This document shows positions 1-6,229 of a stretch of 6,505 nucleotides of DNA, one piece after another. Source of the stretch: Collinsella sp. (lineage in GTDB: Bacteria > Actinomycetota > Coriobacteriia > Coriobacteriales > Coriobacteriaceae). A program made the translations under genes and the position numbers. The notes under the pieces were generated by a model. The model was not told the DNA's origin. It worked only from the letters and a program-made list of their open reading frames with translations, and did not search any database. The first letter of the stretch is position 1. Each line of letters opens with the position of its first letter. Where the stretch lies: positions 1 to 6,505 of the forward strand of contig JAIHVJ010000107.1 of NCBI GenBank assembly GCA_022720335.1, given 5' to 3'.

Positions 1-1
1 C

Positions 2-214
2 AAGCCCAACCAGGAGGAGCTCGAGGACCTCACCGCCGACGAGGCCGAGCGCCTGGCCGACGAGGGCCAGTTCGGCAAGGGTTCCATGGAGCCCAAGGTC
101 CGCGCCGCCATCAAGTTCGCCCGCTCCCGCAAGGGCCGCACCTGCATCATCGGCGCCCTGGACAAGGCCGCCGAGACCATGGCCGGCCTCTCCGGTACCC
201 GCATCCACGAGTAG
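2..214 (+). CDS. arcC: Carbamate kinase, C-terminal fragment (5' end outside window)
   Basis: The window opens inside this gene; reading from base 2 gives 70 residues and a TAG stop. Carbamate kinase interconverts carbamoyl phosphate plus ADP with ATP plus carbamate, usually as the ATP-yielding last step of the arginine deiminase pathway in the cytoplasm. The recognisable part is the family's C-terminal block: an acidic helix (LTADEAERLADEGQF), then GQFGKGSMEPKVRAAIKF, which matches the conserved G-x-F-x-x-GSM-x-PKV-x-AA segment, then an IIGALDKAAETM strand-helix and a terminal G-T-x-I. The family is about 310 residues long, so roughly three quarters of the protein lies to the left. A hairpin and a terminator follow, so this is the last gene of its transcription unit. 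It is unlikely to be functionally linked to the PTS locus downstream. Confidence 0.9.
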   Translation, partial: KPNQEELEDLTADEAERLADEGQFGKGSMEPKVRAAIKFARSRKGRTCIIGALDKAAETMAGLSGTRIHE

Positions 215-236
215 CCCCTACTCCGTTGCCTCTCCC

Positions 237-260
237 GTGGGCGCCAGGCAAAGCGCCCAC
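237..260 (+). other. Perfect 8-bp hairpin in the 3' untranslated region of arcC
   Basis: GTGGGCGC (237-244) is exactly complementary to GCGCCCAC (253-260) around an 8-nt loop. No T-run follows on either strand, so it is not a classical intrinsic terminator by itself. It lies 22 bp after the carbamate kinase stop and 19 bp before the real terminator. It may act as a 3' mRNA-stabilising stem or help termination; that role is inference. Confidence 0.6.
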
Positions 261-279
261 AAACTAGCCTCTCTTCATG

Positions 280-313
280 AGCCCCGCGGTCCGCTCCGAC
301 TGCGGGGCTTTTG
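280..313 (+). terminator. Rho-independent terminator after arcC
   Basis: AGCCCCGC (280-287) pairs with GCGGGGCT (302-309). The stem extends inward through a G-T wobble, G-C and T-A to an 8-nt loop at 291-298, and TTTT follows at 309-312. Position and shape fit termination of the carbamate kinase transcript. The inner sequence CCCCGCGGTCCGCT recurs in the terminator that closes the PTS operon at 6083-6116. Confidence 0.85.
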
Positions 314-323
314 CTATTCACCT

Positions 324-404
324 AGTCATTGGGGACGTTCTTAAACGACTAGTCAAACAAGAACGTCCACAACGACTACTCATTTAAGTCTGTCCCCAAT
401 GACT
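324..404. repeat. Compound palindromic intergenic repeat (REP/MITE-like)
   Basis: The outer arms AGTCATTGGGGAC (324-336) and GTCCCCAATGACT (392-404) form a perfect 13-bp inverted repeat. Nested and partly overlapping it, GGACGTTCTT (333-342) is exactly complementary to AAGAACGTCC (359-368), and the loop of that hairpin contains the 8-bp palindrome GACTAGTC (347-354). The outer and inner foldings share GGAC at 333-336, so they compete. The right half (365-399) recurs with one mismatch at 6471-6505. There is no coding potential. Layout and the TTGGGGAC ends resemble REP-type or small non-autonomous elements of the kind mobilised by Y1 (REP-associated tyrosine) transposases. That assignment is inference; no transposase gene is present in the window. 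Confidence 0.7.
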
Positions 405-439
405 GCGGAAAGCGCATCTCACACCGGCACATGGCTTTC
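404..439. repeat. GGAAAGCGCATC-type hairpin repeat, left copy
   Basis: TGCGGAAAGCGCATC (404-418) abuts the compound palindrome and belongs to the same family as the copies near 6231, 6293 and 6356. GAAAGC (408-413) plus CAT (415-417) pairs with ATG (431-433) plus GCTTTC (434-439), leaving G414 bulged and a 13-nt loop. The left copy is thus a hairpin of about 9 bp. Function is unknown. No T-tract follows. Confidence 0.55.
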
Positions 440-466
440 GGGTCCTTTCTCCGTGCTCCCTATAAG
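437..466 (+). promoter_or_regulatory. Weak candidate promoter for the regulator gene
   Basis: TATAAG (461-466) matches five of six bases of the sigma-70 -10 consensus. The best upstream element is TTCGGG (437-442) at 18-bp spacing, which is a poor -35. It would give a leader of about 100 nt containing the GTTCCG/CGGAAC hairpin at 490-507. This is a sequence-only guess. A second, weaker alternative is TAGACT at 541-546 with TGGAGT at 518-523. Confidence 0.25.
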
Positions 467-489
467 TTCGGCTGGACTCCCCGCAACCT

Positions 490-507
490 GTTCCGAGTTG
501 GCGGAAC
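490..507 (+). promoter_or_regulatory. Inverted repeat in the leader of the regulator gene
   Basis: GTTCCG (490-495) and CGGAAC (502-507) are exact complements around a 6-nt spacer, 62 bp upstream of the start codon. It could be a protein-binding site for autoregulation or a small mRNA stem. Six base pairs in GC-rich DNA is modest evidence. Apart from this, the promoter candidates and the ribosome-binding site, I see nothing in 440-569. Confidence 0.3.
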
Positions 508-569
508 GAGCGCGACGTGGAGTGTCATTCTTTACCGCGTTAGACTAGACGCAGGGAAAGGAGGAGGAC

Positions 570-2465
570 ATGGATGCTCGCGTCAAGCAGCTTGTAAATA
601 TGATCGAGGACGCTCAGCCTGTCGCTATCGCGGTACTTGCCAAGCGTCTCGAGGTAAGCGAGCGCGCCGTGAGAAACTATATCCATCGCGCAAACGACAA
701 CCTTGCAGGGGTTGCACGCATCGTTGGCAGCAAGGGGCAGTATCGTATCGATGTTGCACGTGCGGATGAGCTTGCTCGCTTGCTAGACGGTGCGGCTCTG
801 GCCCATCCGGGCATTCCTGATACGCGCGATGGCCGTGTGTCCTTCCTTCTTAACGACCTCCTCATGCGGTCCCAGTGGGTGACGATTGAGGAGTATGCGG
901 ATTTACTCTACGTTTCGGCGCGGACTCTGTCCAATGACATGCGTCTGGTAGAGCAGAAACTCGCCCAATTTGACTTAACGCTCGAAAAGCGCCCACGCTA
1001 CGGAATCCGCGTTGCGGGCGGGGAGTCACAACGGCGCCTGTGCCTGGCCTCGCTGGTGAGGCCCGTGTTGCCCGACACCGACGATGCAAAGCTCGCCGAG
1101 CGCCTGCGGGCCATCGCCGCATGTGTGGACGATGCCCTGACGGCCTCGCCCGTCACGGTGAGCTCGCTGGCATCCCGCAATCTCATCATGCATCTTTACA
1201 TTGCTCTTGGCCGCATCGAGCAGGGCTGCTATGTCCCAGCTGCAGAATCGGACGTTCAAAAACTGGAGGGAACGCGCGAATACGCCGCGGCTTTCCAGAT
1301 TGCCGCAAACATCAAGGATGCCCTGGGCGTGAGCATGCCCCGAGAAGAGGTTGCCTTTATCGCAATCCATTTGCTCGGCAGGGGCACGGGCGTGCCCGAG
1401 AAGGGCTCTGCCGTTATCTCGGACGAGATGTGGGAGATTGCTTCCGAGATGGTACGTGCGGTCAACGATGAGTTTAGGTTTGACTTTAGCGGCGATCTTG
1501 AACTTCGCATGAACCTTGCTCGGCATATCGGCCCTCTGGGCTATCGCCTTGAATATCACATGCATATGGATAACCCCATGCTGCCCGATATCAAGACGAG
1601 GTTTCCGTTGGCCTATTCGATGGCAGCTGGCACCTCGCAGGTACTCGAGCGTCATTTTGGCAGCCAGCCCTCTGATGAAGAGCTCGGCTACATCGCCATG
1701 GCATTTGCCCTGGCCCTCGAGCAGCAAGCCGACCAGCCGCGTCGCAAACGCATCCTGATCGTGTGCGCCTCGGGAGCGGGAAGCGCCCGTATGCTCGAGC
1801 ACCAGTACCGCAAGCAGTTTGGCATGTATATCGATTCGATTGAGACATGCGATGTCGCCCGCGTGGGAACGTTCGATTTTTCGCATATCGACTACGTGTT
1901 CACAACGGTGCCGCTCAACGTCAAGTTGCCCGTGCCCGTCCGCGAGGCCGATTTCTTCTTGGAGACGAGCGATGTCAACGCTATCCGCAAGGTGCTGAGC
2001 GACGACACTGCGCAATCGGACTCCGTGAGCTCTTTCTTTAGCCGTGCCCTGTTCTTCAACCGCGTTGAGGCGTCGTCGAAGCAGGCCGTTCTCCGATATC
2101 TCTCCGAGCGCGCCGTCGAGAGCGGCCGTGTCGATGCCCAGTTTGCCCAAGAGGTCGCCGAGCGCGAGAGCGCGAGCGCCACCTCGTTTGGCAATGGGGT
2201 AGCCATGCCCCATGGGATGCATCCCTTGAGCGCCGAGGCCTTTGTTACCGTGGGCCTGCTCGAACATCCCATTCTTTGGGACGAATACGGCCATGAGGTC
2301 GATATCGTCTTTATGGTGTCGTTTGCCCGGTCGGGCGGCGATGAGGCGCGGATCTTGAGCTCACTGCTCGCCGAGATCTTTATGGACCGCCAGGGGGTCG
2401 AGCGCCTACGCGAGCGCCGGTCCTGGCATGAGCTGATGGCGCTTGTGCAAGCGCATACGGCTTAA
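570..2465 (+). CDS. PRD-containing PTS-dependent transcriptional activator, LicR/MtlR type (BglG family)
   Basis: Cytoplasmic DNA-binding regulator whose activity is set by PTS phosphorylation; it probably activates the downstream EIIA-EIIB-EIIC-glucosidase operon. Domains: winged HTH at about 5-60; second, Mga-like HTH at about 90-145; PRD1 at about 175-275 with His208 (IMHLYIALGRI) and His267 (VAFIAIHLLG); PRD2 at about 295-385 with His319 (LARHIGPL); EIIB-like domain at about 393-475 with Cys399 in LIVCASGAGSARML; EIIA type-2 domain at about 490-630 with His548 in FGNGVAMPHGMHP. The 631-residue length is usual for this class. The start at 570 is well supported: AGGAGG (559-564) lies 5 bp upstream. 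The second PRD2 histidine, normally in an IALHF context, reads IAMAF, so Ala378 replaces it. DNA-binding HTHs rather than an RNA-binding CAT domain argue against a BglG/LicT-style antiterminator. The true inducer cannot be read from the sequence. Confidence 0.9.
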   Translation: MDARVKQLVNMIEDAQPVAIAVLAKRLEVSERAVRNYIHRANDNLAGVARIVGSKGQYRIDVARADELARLLDGAALAHPGIPDTRDGRVSFLLNDLLMRSQWVTIEEYADLLYVSARTLSNDMRLVEQKLAQFDLTLEKRPRYGIRVAGGESQRRLCLASLVRPVLPDTDDAKLAERLRAIAACVDDALTASPVTVSSLASRNLIMHLYIALGRIEQGCYVPAAESDVQKLEGTREYAAAFQIAANIKDALGVSMPREEVAFIAIHLLGRGTGVPEKGSAVISDEMWEIASEMVRAVNDEFRFDFSGDLELRMNLARHIGPLGYRLEYHMHMDNPMLPDIKTRFPLAYSMAAGTSQVLERHFGSQPSDEELGYIAMAFALALEQQADQPRRKRILIVCASGAGSARMLEHQYRKQFGMYIDSIETCDVARVGTFDFSHIDYVFTTVPLNVKLPVPVREADFFLETSDVNAIRKVLSDDTAQSDSVSSFFSRALFFNRVEASSKQAVLRYLSERAVESGRVDAQFAQEVAERESASATSFGNGVAMPHGMHPLSAEAFVTVGLLEHPILWDEYGHEVDIVFMVSFARSGGDEARILSSLLAEIFMDRQGVERLRERRSWHELMALVQAHTA

Positions 2466-2496
2466 GACTTCTTTTGTCGATGACCCTGTCAGTCTA

Positions 2497-2523
2497 CCTG
2501 CAATAAACCTCGAGGATTGCGGG
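2497..2523 (+). promoter_or_regulatory. Inverted repeat upstream of the PTS genes; candidate activator site
   Basis: CCTGCAAT (2497-2504) pairs with ATTGCGGG (2516-2523) over 8 positions with one T-G wobble. The 11-nt centre contains the palindrome CCTCGAGG (2508-2515). It lies in the 119-bp gap between regulator and EIIA, 62 bp before the EIIA start codon. It overlaps TTGCGG (2517-2522), a poor -35; a weak AT-rich -10 (GAATAT, 2541-2546) follows at 18 bp. No T-run follows, so it is not an intrinsic terminator. An operator for the adjacent regulator is a reasonable inference, but the promoter elements are weak and read-through from the regulator gene is equally possible. Confidence 0.35.
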
Positions 2524-2584
2524 CGGGAGATAGGCGTTTCGAATATTCAAGTACAAACCAAACATCACGGGAGAGGAGACCGTT

Positions 2585-2911
2585 ATGGACGATCAGGGAA
2601 CCGAGATGGTTTCGTTTCAGCTGGTCGCTGCAGCGGGAGAGGCACGCAGCCTTGCCTTCGAAGCCCTTGAAAAGGCAAAGGCGGGGGATTTTGACGCCGC
2701 CGCCAAACTCATGAAGCAGTCAAAGGATGCGGGAATCAAGGCTCACCACATCCAAACGCAGCTGCTTTCGACTGAGGCAGCGGGCGAGCATCTGTCGGTG
2801 GATGTGTTGCTGGTCCATGCTCAGGACCACCTCATGTGCTCCATGCTTGCTCAGGAGCTCGTGCAGGAGCTGATCTGCCTGTATGAGCGCACTGCAACCA
2901 AGAACGCCTAG
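2585..2911 (+). CDS. PTS lactose/cellobiose-family EIIA component
   Basis: Cytoplasmic phosphocarrier that accepts phosphate from HPr and passes it to the EIIB encoded next. The 108 residues form the typical three-helix EIIA-Lac fold (helices about 9-32, 35-65, 72-100). The signature LLVHAQDHLM is present, with the phosphorylated His78 and Asp81, the residue that binds the metal in the trimer core in characterised homologues. Length is normal for chbA/celC/lacF-type proteins. The start is set by AGGAG (2574-2578), 6 bp upstream. It is the first gene of the PTS cluster and is separated from the EIIB start by 46 bp. Family membership is firm. Cellobiose or other beta-glucoside specificity rather than lactose is inferred from the neighbouring 6-phospho-beta-glucosidase. 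Confidence 0.93.
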   Translation: MDDQGTEMVSFQLVAAAGEARSLAFEALEKAKAGDFDAAAKLMKQSKDAGIKAHHIQTQLLSTEAAGEHLSVDVLLVHAQDHLMCSMLAQELVQELICLYERTATKNA

Positions 2912-2944
2912 CGGCGTGCGGTGACTATCCAACCAATCAATGCG

Positions 2945-2957
2945 AAGGGAATCCCTT
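2945..2957 (+). promoter_or_regulatory. EIIB ribosome-binding site inside a small inverted repeat
   Basis: AAGGG (2945-2949) and CCCTT (2953-2957) are exact complements separated by AAT, ending directly at the EIIB start codon. The Shine-Dalgarno-like GAAGGGA (2944-2950) lies within the left arm. The site fixes the EIIB start at 2958 rather than the in-frame ATG at 2940, which has no ribosome-binding site. The 5-bp stem has a tight 3-nt loop, so any sequestering effect would be weak. Confidence 0.45.
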
Positions 2958-3251
2958 ATGAAGATCCTTCTTGTTTGCGCAGCTGGTCTGTCTACAAGCA
3001 TTCTGATGAAGAAACTCGAGAAATATGCGGAGCAAAACGGCATCGAGCTCGATATCGATGCGGTGGGTATCGGCGAGTATCAGGAGACGTGCGCCAATTA
3101 TGACGTGCTGCTCTTGGGGCCGCAGGTGTCCTACCAGCTCAACACCGTCAAGCAGGGGAGCGGTAAGCCGACCGCGGTCATCCCCGCACAGGACTACGGC
3201 ATGGGCAACGCCGCCAACGTGCTGGCACTCGCCCAGTCGCTGTTGGGTTAG
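2958..3251 (+). CDS. PTS lactose/cellobiose-family EIIB component
   Basis: Cytoplasmic phosphotransfer protein that takes phosphate from EIIA on a cysteine and gives it to the sugar bound by EIIC. The 97-residue product begins MKILLVCAAGLSTSILMKKL. Cys7 sits at the end of the first beta strand in the C-x-x-G-x-S-T-S phosphate-binding loop typical of EIIB-Cel/Lac. Further family landmarks are the strand YDVLLLGPQVSYQL and the C-terminal helix GNAANVLALAQSLL. The start was taken at 2958 because GAAGGGA lies 7 bp upstream and the active-site Cys then falls near the N-terminus, as in homologues; an ATG at 2940 would add six residues. The TAG stop is part of the Shine-Dalgarno of the EIIC gene, which implies tight translational linkage. 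Confidence 0.92.
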   Translation: MKILLVCAAGLSTSILMKKLEKYAEQNGIELDIDAVGIGEYQETCANYDVLLLGPQVSYQLNTVKQGSGKPTAVIPAQDYGMGNAANVLALAQSLLG

Positions 3252-3260
3252 GAGGCAACC

Positions 3261-4610
3261 ATGGAGAAGTTCATGACCCTGCTTCAGGAAAAACTGACCC
3301 CTATCGCCAATTTCTGCGGCACCGAGCGCCACTTTGCCTCCATGCAAAAGGGCTTTATGAGCGCGATCAGCTTCATCTTGGTATCTGCCGTCTTTATGAT
3401 CCTCGCCAACCCGCCGGTCACGGCCGACCTGGTGGCGCAGGGCGGGTTCTGGTCCGTCTTTGGCCCTTGGCTCGATTTTGCCACGGCCAATAAGCTCACG
3501 CTGCTCATTCCCTTCAACATGACGATGGGCATACTGTCGGTGATCGTGACGTTCGCAATCGCCTATAACCTGGCGGGCACCTACAAGATGCCCAAGCTTA
3601 ACGCCGGCATGACCTCGCTGGTGATGTTCCTGATCGCCGCGGCGCCGTCGTCCTACTACCAGCTTGCTGACGAGTCCGTGCTCCAGGCGGTCCCCTGCAC
3701 CTATCTGGGTGCGCAGGGCCTGTTTACCGCCATCATCGTTGCCTTGGTCTCCGTCGAGGTCACGCGCTTCTGCCAGACCAAGGGCATCACCATCAAGATG
3801 CCCGATGGCGTGCCGCCGTTTTTGTCCGAAACCTTTGGCGCCATCGTACCTATGCTCGCCAACATCCTCATCTTCTTTGGCGGCAACCTGCTGATCCAGA
3901 TGATCGATCCCGCGCTGTCCATCCCCTCGGTTATCGAGAAGCTGCTCGCTGCCCCGCTTTCCGTCGCAGTTGACTCTGTGCCCGGCGCACTGCTTATCTG
4001 CTTCATGACGCTGCTGTTTTGGTGCTTTGGCGTCCACGGCAACATGATCGTAATGCCCATCACCGCCCCGGTCACGCTTGCCGCCTTTGCCGCCAACGCC
4101 TCGCTCTATGCTGCCGGGCAGCCGCTTGAGTTCCACCCGGCGCTCATGTCGTTGGCCATCAACCTCATCGGCGGCACGGGTAATACGTTCTCTTTTGTGG
4201 CGCTCTGCGCGTTTAGGGCAAAGTCGCAGCAGCTCAAGGCATTTGGCAGGGCATCGATCGTGCCGAGCTTCTTCCGTATCTCCGAGCCCGCGATCTTCGG
4301 CGCGCCCATCATCTTCAACCCGATCCTCATGATTCCGTTTGTGCTAGGCGGCATGATCTCGGCCCTGCTGTATTGGGGTGCGGTCTCACTGGGTCTTGTC
4401 TCTAACTTCTACATCTTGGTGAGCGGCACGTTCCCCATCTTCGTTCAGGGCTTTGTCCAGTGCCTCGACCCGCGCATCTGGGTGTTTACGATCGTTTTGA
4501 TCGTGGTCATGGCTGTGGTCTGGTACCCGTTCTTTAAGGTGTACGATAACCAGCTCCTGGCTCAGGAGCAGGAGAACGCCGCGGCAGCTTCTGCCGAGGA
4601 TGCTGAGTAG
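3261..4610 (+). CDS. PTS lactose/cellobiose-family EIIC permease
   Basis: Integral membrane channel/transporter that binds the external sugar and presents it to phosphorylated EIIB. The 449 residues carry about ten hydrophobic segments (for example around 31-50, 82-105, 115-130, 150-168, 193-215, 262-280, 295-315, 350-378, 383-398 and 406-424). There is no cleavable signal peptide. Landmarks of the glucoside superfamily are FGVHGN with His259, the GGTGNTFSF loop (304-312) and SEPAIFGAPIIFNP with Glu342. By alignment from memory, His259 and Glu342 correspond to the sugar-contacting His and Glu seen in the structure of a diacetylchitobiose EIIC. Length is normal. The start is preceded by TAGGAGG (3249-3255) 5 bp upstream. 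The last 20 residues are a soluble Ala/Glu-rich tail. The gene is chbC/celB-like; the exact beta-disaccharide is not readable from the sequence. Confidence 0.93.
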   Translation: MEKFMTLLQEKLTPIANFCGTERHFASMQKGFMSAISFILVSAVFMILANPPVTADLVAQGGFWSVFGPWLDFATANKLTLLIPFNMTMGILSVIVTFAIAYNLAGTYKMPKLNAGMTSLVMFLIAAAPSSYYQLADESVLQAVPCTYLGAQGLFTAIIVALVSVEVTRFCQTKGITIKMPDGVPPFLSETFGAIVPMLANILIFFGGNLLIQMIDPALSIPSVIEKLLAAPLSVAVDSVPGALLICFMTLLFWCFGVHGNMIVMPITAPVTLAAFAANASLYAAGQPLEFHPALMSLAINLIGGTGNTFSFVALCAFRAKSQQLKAFGRASIVPSFFRISEPAIFGAPIIFNPILMIPFVLGGMISALLYWGAVSLGLVSNFYILVSGTFPIFVQGFVQCLDPRIWVFTIVLIVVMAVVWYPFFKVYDNQLLAQEQENAAAASAEDAE

Positions 4611-4611
4611 C

Positions 4612-6066
4612 ATGAGTTACTTTGACAGAACGTCTGCCGCCGGTATGCCCGAGGGCTTTTTGTGGGGTGGTGCCCTCGCCGCCAACCAGGCCGAAGGGGG
4701 CTGGAACGAGGGCGGCCGCGGCATGTCGCACTCCGACCTGATCCCACAGGGTTCCGACCGCTGGGATGTAATGTTTGGCAGGCAAAAGCCCGTGGACGAT
4801 CCGGACAGGCTGTATCCATGCCGCTGGGGCAACGACTTCTTCCATCATTGGCACGAGGATGTCGAGCTCTTTGCCGAGATGGGCTTTAAGTGCCTGCGTC
4901 TTTCAATTTGCTGGAGCCGTATTTTTCCCACAGGGATGGAGACCGAGCCCAACGGCGAGGGCTTGGAGTTTTACCGTCAGGTATTCGAGGCGCTGCGCGA
5001 GCATGGAATCGAGCCGCTTGTGACGCTGTCGCACTACGACTATCCGTTGGCTCTGGTCGAGCGCTATGGTGGCTGGCAAAGCCGAGAGATGATCGAGCGG
5101 TATGCGCACTACGTCGAGACCGTCGGACGCGCGTACCAGGGCCTCGTGCGTTATTGGCTTACGTTCAACGAGATCAACAGCGTGGCGCTGTCCTATCTCA
5201 ACGCGGGTGTCACGCTCGAGGATGAGCGTGACCGTGCAGCCGTGACCGCGGCGTTCTCGCACCATATGTTTATGGCGAGCGCTCGCGCTGTCGAGATTCT
5301 GCACAAGATCGATCCCGCAAACAAGGTGGGTTGCATGGTCGCTGCCGGTGCGACCTATCCGTACCGTTGTGCGCCCGAGGACGTATGGCTTGCGTATGAG
5401 GAGGACCGCGGCCGCTACTTCTACACAGACGTGATGGCTGCGGGCGCCTATCCTGCTTGGAAGCTGCGTGCACTCGAGAAAGAGGGTGTTCACGTGCCCT
5501 TTGAGCCGGGCGATACGGAGTATCTGGCAGAGCATACGGTCGACTTCATCTCGTTCTCGTACTATTGCTCGCGCTTGGTGTGCGCCGATGATCAGGTGAT
5601 CGCCGAGAAGGCGGAGGGCAACGTGTTCCCGACGTTGCGCAATCCGTACCTCAAGGATAAAGAGACTGCCTGGAAGTGGCAGATCGATGCGCTGGGTTTG
5701 CGCGTGACGCTTGCCGGCTACCACGATCGTTACCATCTTCCGCTCTTTATCGCCGAGAACGGTGTGGGCGGACTCGATGCGCTGGAAGACGGCAAAGTCC
5801 ACGATGCGTATCATATTGATTACCTGCGAAGGCATATTCTTGCGCTGCGCGATGCAATTGTCGAGGACGGTGTTGACCTGATGGGATACACGCCGTGGGG
5901 CTGTATCGATTTGGTGTCGGCCTCGACGGGGCAGATGAAGAAGCGCTATGGCTTTGTTTATGTTGATGCCGATGATACGGGCAAAGGCACGTTCGATCGC
6001 TACCGAAAGGACAGCTTCTGCTGGTACCAAAAGGTCATTGCATCAAATGGCGAGGACTTGAGTTAA
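4612..6066 (+). CDS. 6-phospho-beta-glucosidase, glycoside hydrolase family 1
   Basis: Cytoplasmic retaining glycosidase that hydrolyses the 6-phosphorylated beta-glucoside delivered by the PTS, releasing glucose 6-phosphate. The 484-residue (beta/alpha)8 barrel starts with FLWGGALAANQAEGGW. The acid/base is Glu187 in TFNEIN and the nucleophile is Glu382 in IAENGVGG. Near the C-terminus, PWGCIDLVSASTGQMKKRYG supplies Ser438, Lys444 and Tyr446, spaced as the 6-phosphate-binding residues of characterised enzymes. Ala437, beside Ser438, fits phospho-glucosidases rather than phospho-galactosidases, which carry Trp there (from memory). The start at 4612 lies one base after the EIIC stop, with GAGGA (4596-4600) 11 bp upstream, so translation is probably coupled. 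An in-frame ATG at 4600 would overlap EIIC by 11 bp, but GAGG would abut it directly, too close to work. No truncation or missing catalytic residue is seen. Confidence 0.93.
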   Translation: MSYFDRTSAAGMPEGFLWGGALAANQAEGGWNEGGRGMSHSDLIPQGSDRWDVMFGRQKPVDDPDRLYPCRWGNDFFHHWHEDVELFAEMGFKCLRLSICWSRIFPTGMETEPNGEGLEFYRQVFEALREHGIEPLVTLSHYDYPLALVERYGGWQSREMIERYAHYVETVGRAYQGLVRYWLTFNEINSVALSYLNAGVTLEDERDRAAVTAAFSHHMFMASARAVEILHKIDPANKVGCMVAAGATYPYRCAPEDVWLAYEEDRGRYFYTDVMAAGAYPAWKLRALEKEGVHVPFEPGDTEYLAEHTVDFISFSYYCSRLVCADDQVIAEKAEGNVFPTLRNPYLKDKETAWKWQIDALGLRVTLAGYHDRYHLPLFIAENGVGGLDALEDGKVHDAYHIDYLRRHILALRDAIVEDGVDLMGYTPWGCIDLVSASTGQMKKRYGFVYVDADDTGKGTFDRYRKDSFCWYQKVIASNGEDLS

Positions 6067-6082
6067 CTCTTGCAGGTCTGTT

Positions 6083-6116
6083 GCCCCCGCGGTCCGCTTC
6101 GGCCGCAGGGGCTTTT
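6083..6116 (+). terminator. Rho-independent terminator of the PTS/glucosidase operon
   Basis: GCCCC (6083-6087) pairs with GGGGC (6108-6112). After a single C-A mismatch the stem continues GCGGTC (6089-6094) with GGCCGC (6101-6106), which includes one T-G wobble, leaving a 6-nt loop. TTTT follows at 6113-6116. It begins 16 bp after the glucosidase stop. CCCCGCGGTCCGCT (6085-6098) is identical to 282-295 in the arcC terminator. Confidence 0.85.
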
Positions 6117-6152
6117 GTTATTGAGGCGGCTGTTCATGAGGAGCATTGCAGG

Positions 6153-6216
6153 CTGCGGAAACCCGGCACTTGGGGACGTTCCTTTCCTGCCGGCAGCTTG
6201 GGACAGTCCTTAAAGG
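6153..6216. repeat. Degenerate TTGGGGACGTTC repeat with palindromes
   Basis: TTGGGGACGTTC (6170-6181) is identical to 329-340 in the left compound palindrome. It is preceded by CTGCGGAAA (6153-6161), the head of the other repeat family. It is followed by the perfect 10-bp palindrome CTGCCGGCAG (6187-6196) and a second partial unit, TTGGGACAGTC (6198-6208). CCTTT (6181-6185) can pair with AAAGG (6212-6216). It looks like a decayed copy of the same kind of element as at 324-404. No coding function is evident. Confidence 0.5.
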
Positions 6217-6229
6217 CCGCATCGATCAA

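Noticed and set aside
431..769. Plus-strand open frame of 112 codons before the regulator
   Set aside because: It overlaps the regulator start in another frame, begins inside a repeat hairpin without a ribosome-binding site, and gives an Arg/Cys-rich translation typical of an off-frame reading.
1026..2294. Long minus-strand open frame (422 codons) opposite the regulator gene
   Set aside because: Frame-mirroring in GC-rich coding DNA. The + strand here encodes a complete multi-domain protein with intact motifs, and the antisense translation has no recognisable domain.
2499..2522. RNA antiterminator (RAT) site for a BglG/LicT-type protein
   Set aside because: GCAATAAACCT and GGATTGC recall the two halves of a RAT but occur in the opposite order. 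No overlapping terminator with a T-run follows, and the regulator has DNA-binding HTHs rather than a CAT RNA-binding domain.
2937..4136. Long minus-strand open frame (399 codons) opposite EIIB and EIIC
   Set aside because: The translation is a charged, low-information Gly/Asp/His/Arg-rich chain, the usual mirror of a hydrophobic membrane protein. It has no family resemblance.
4600..4611. Upstream alternative start of the glucosidase at 4600
   Set aside because: The only Shine-Dalgarno-like sequence directly abuts this ATG, leaving no workable spacing. 4612 has the same GAGGA at about 11 bp and follows the EIIC stop by one base.
4903..6030. Minus-strand open frame (375 codons) opposite the glucosidase
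   Set aside because: It lies entirely inside a well-supported GH1 gene and has no recognisable motif.
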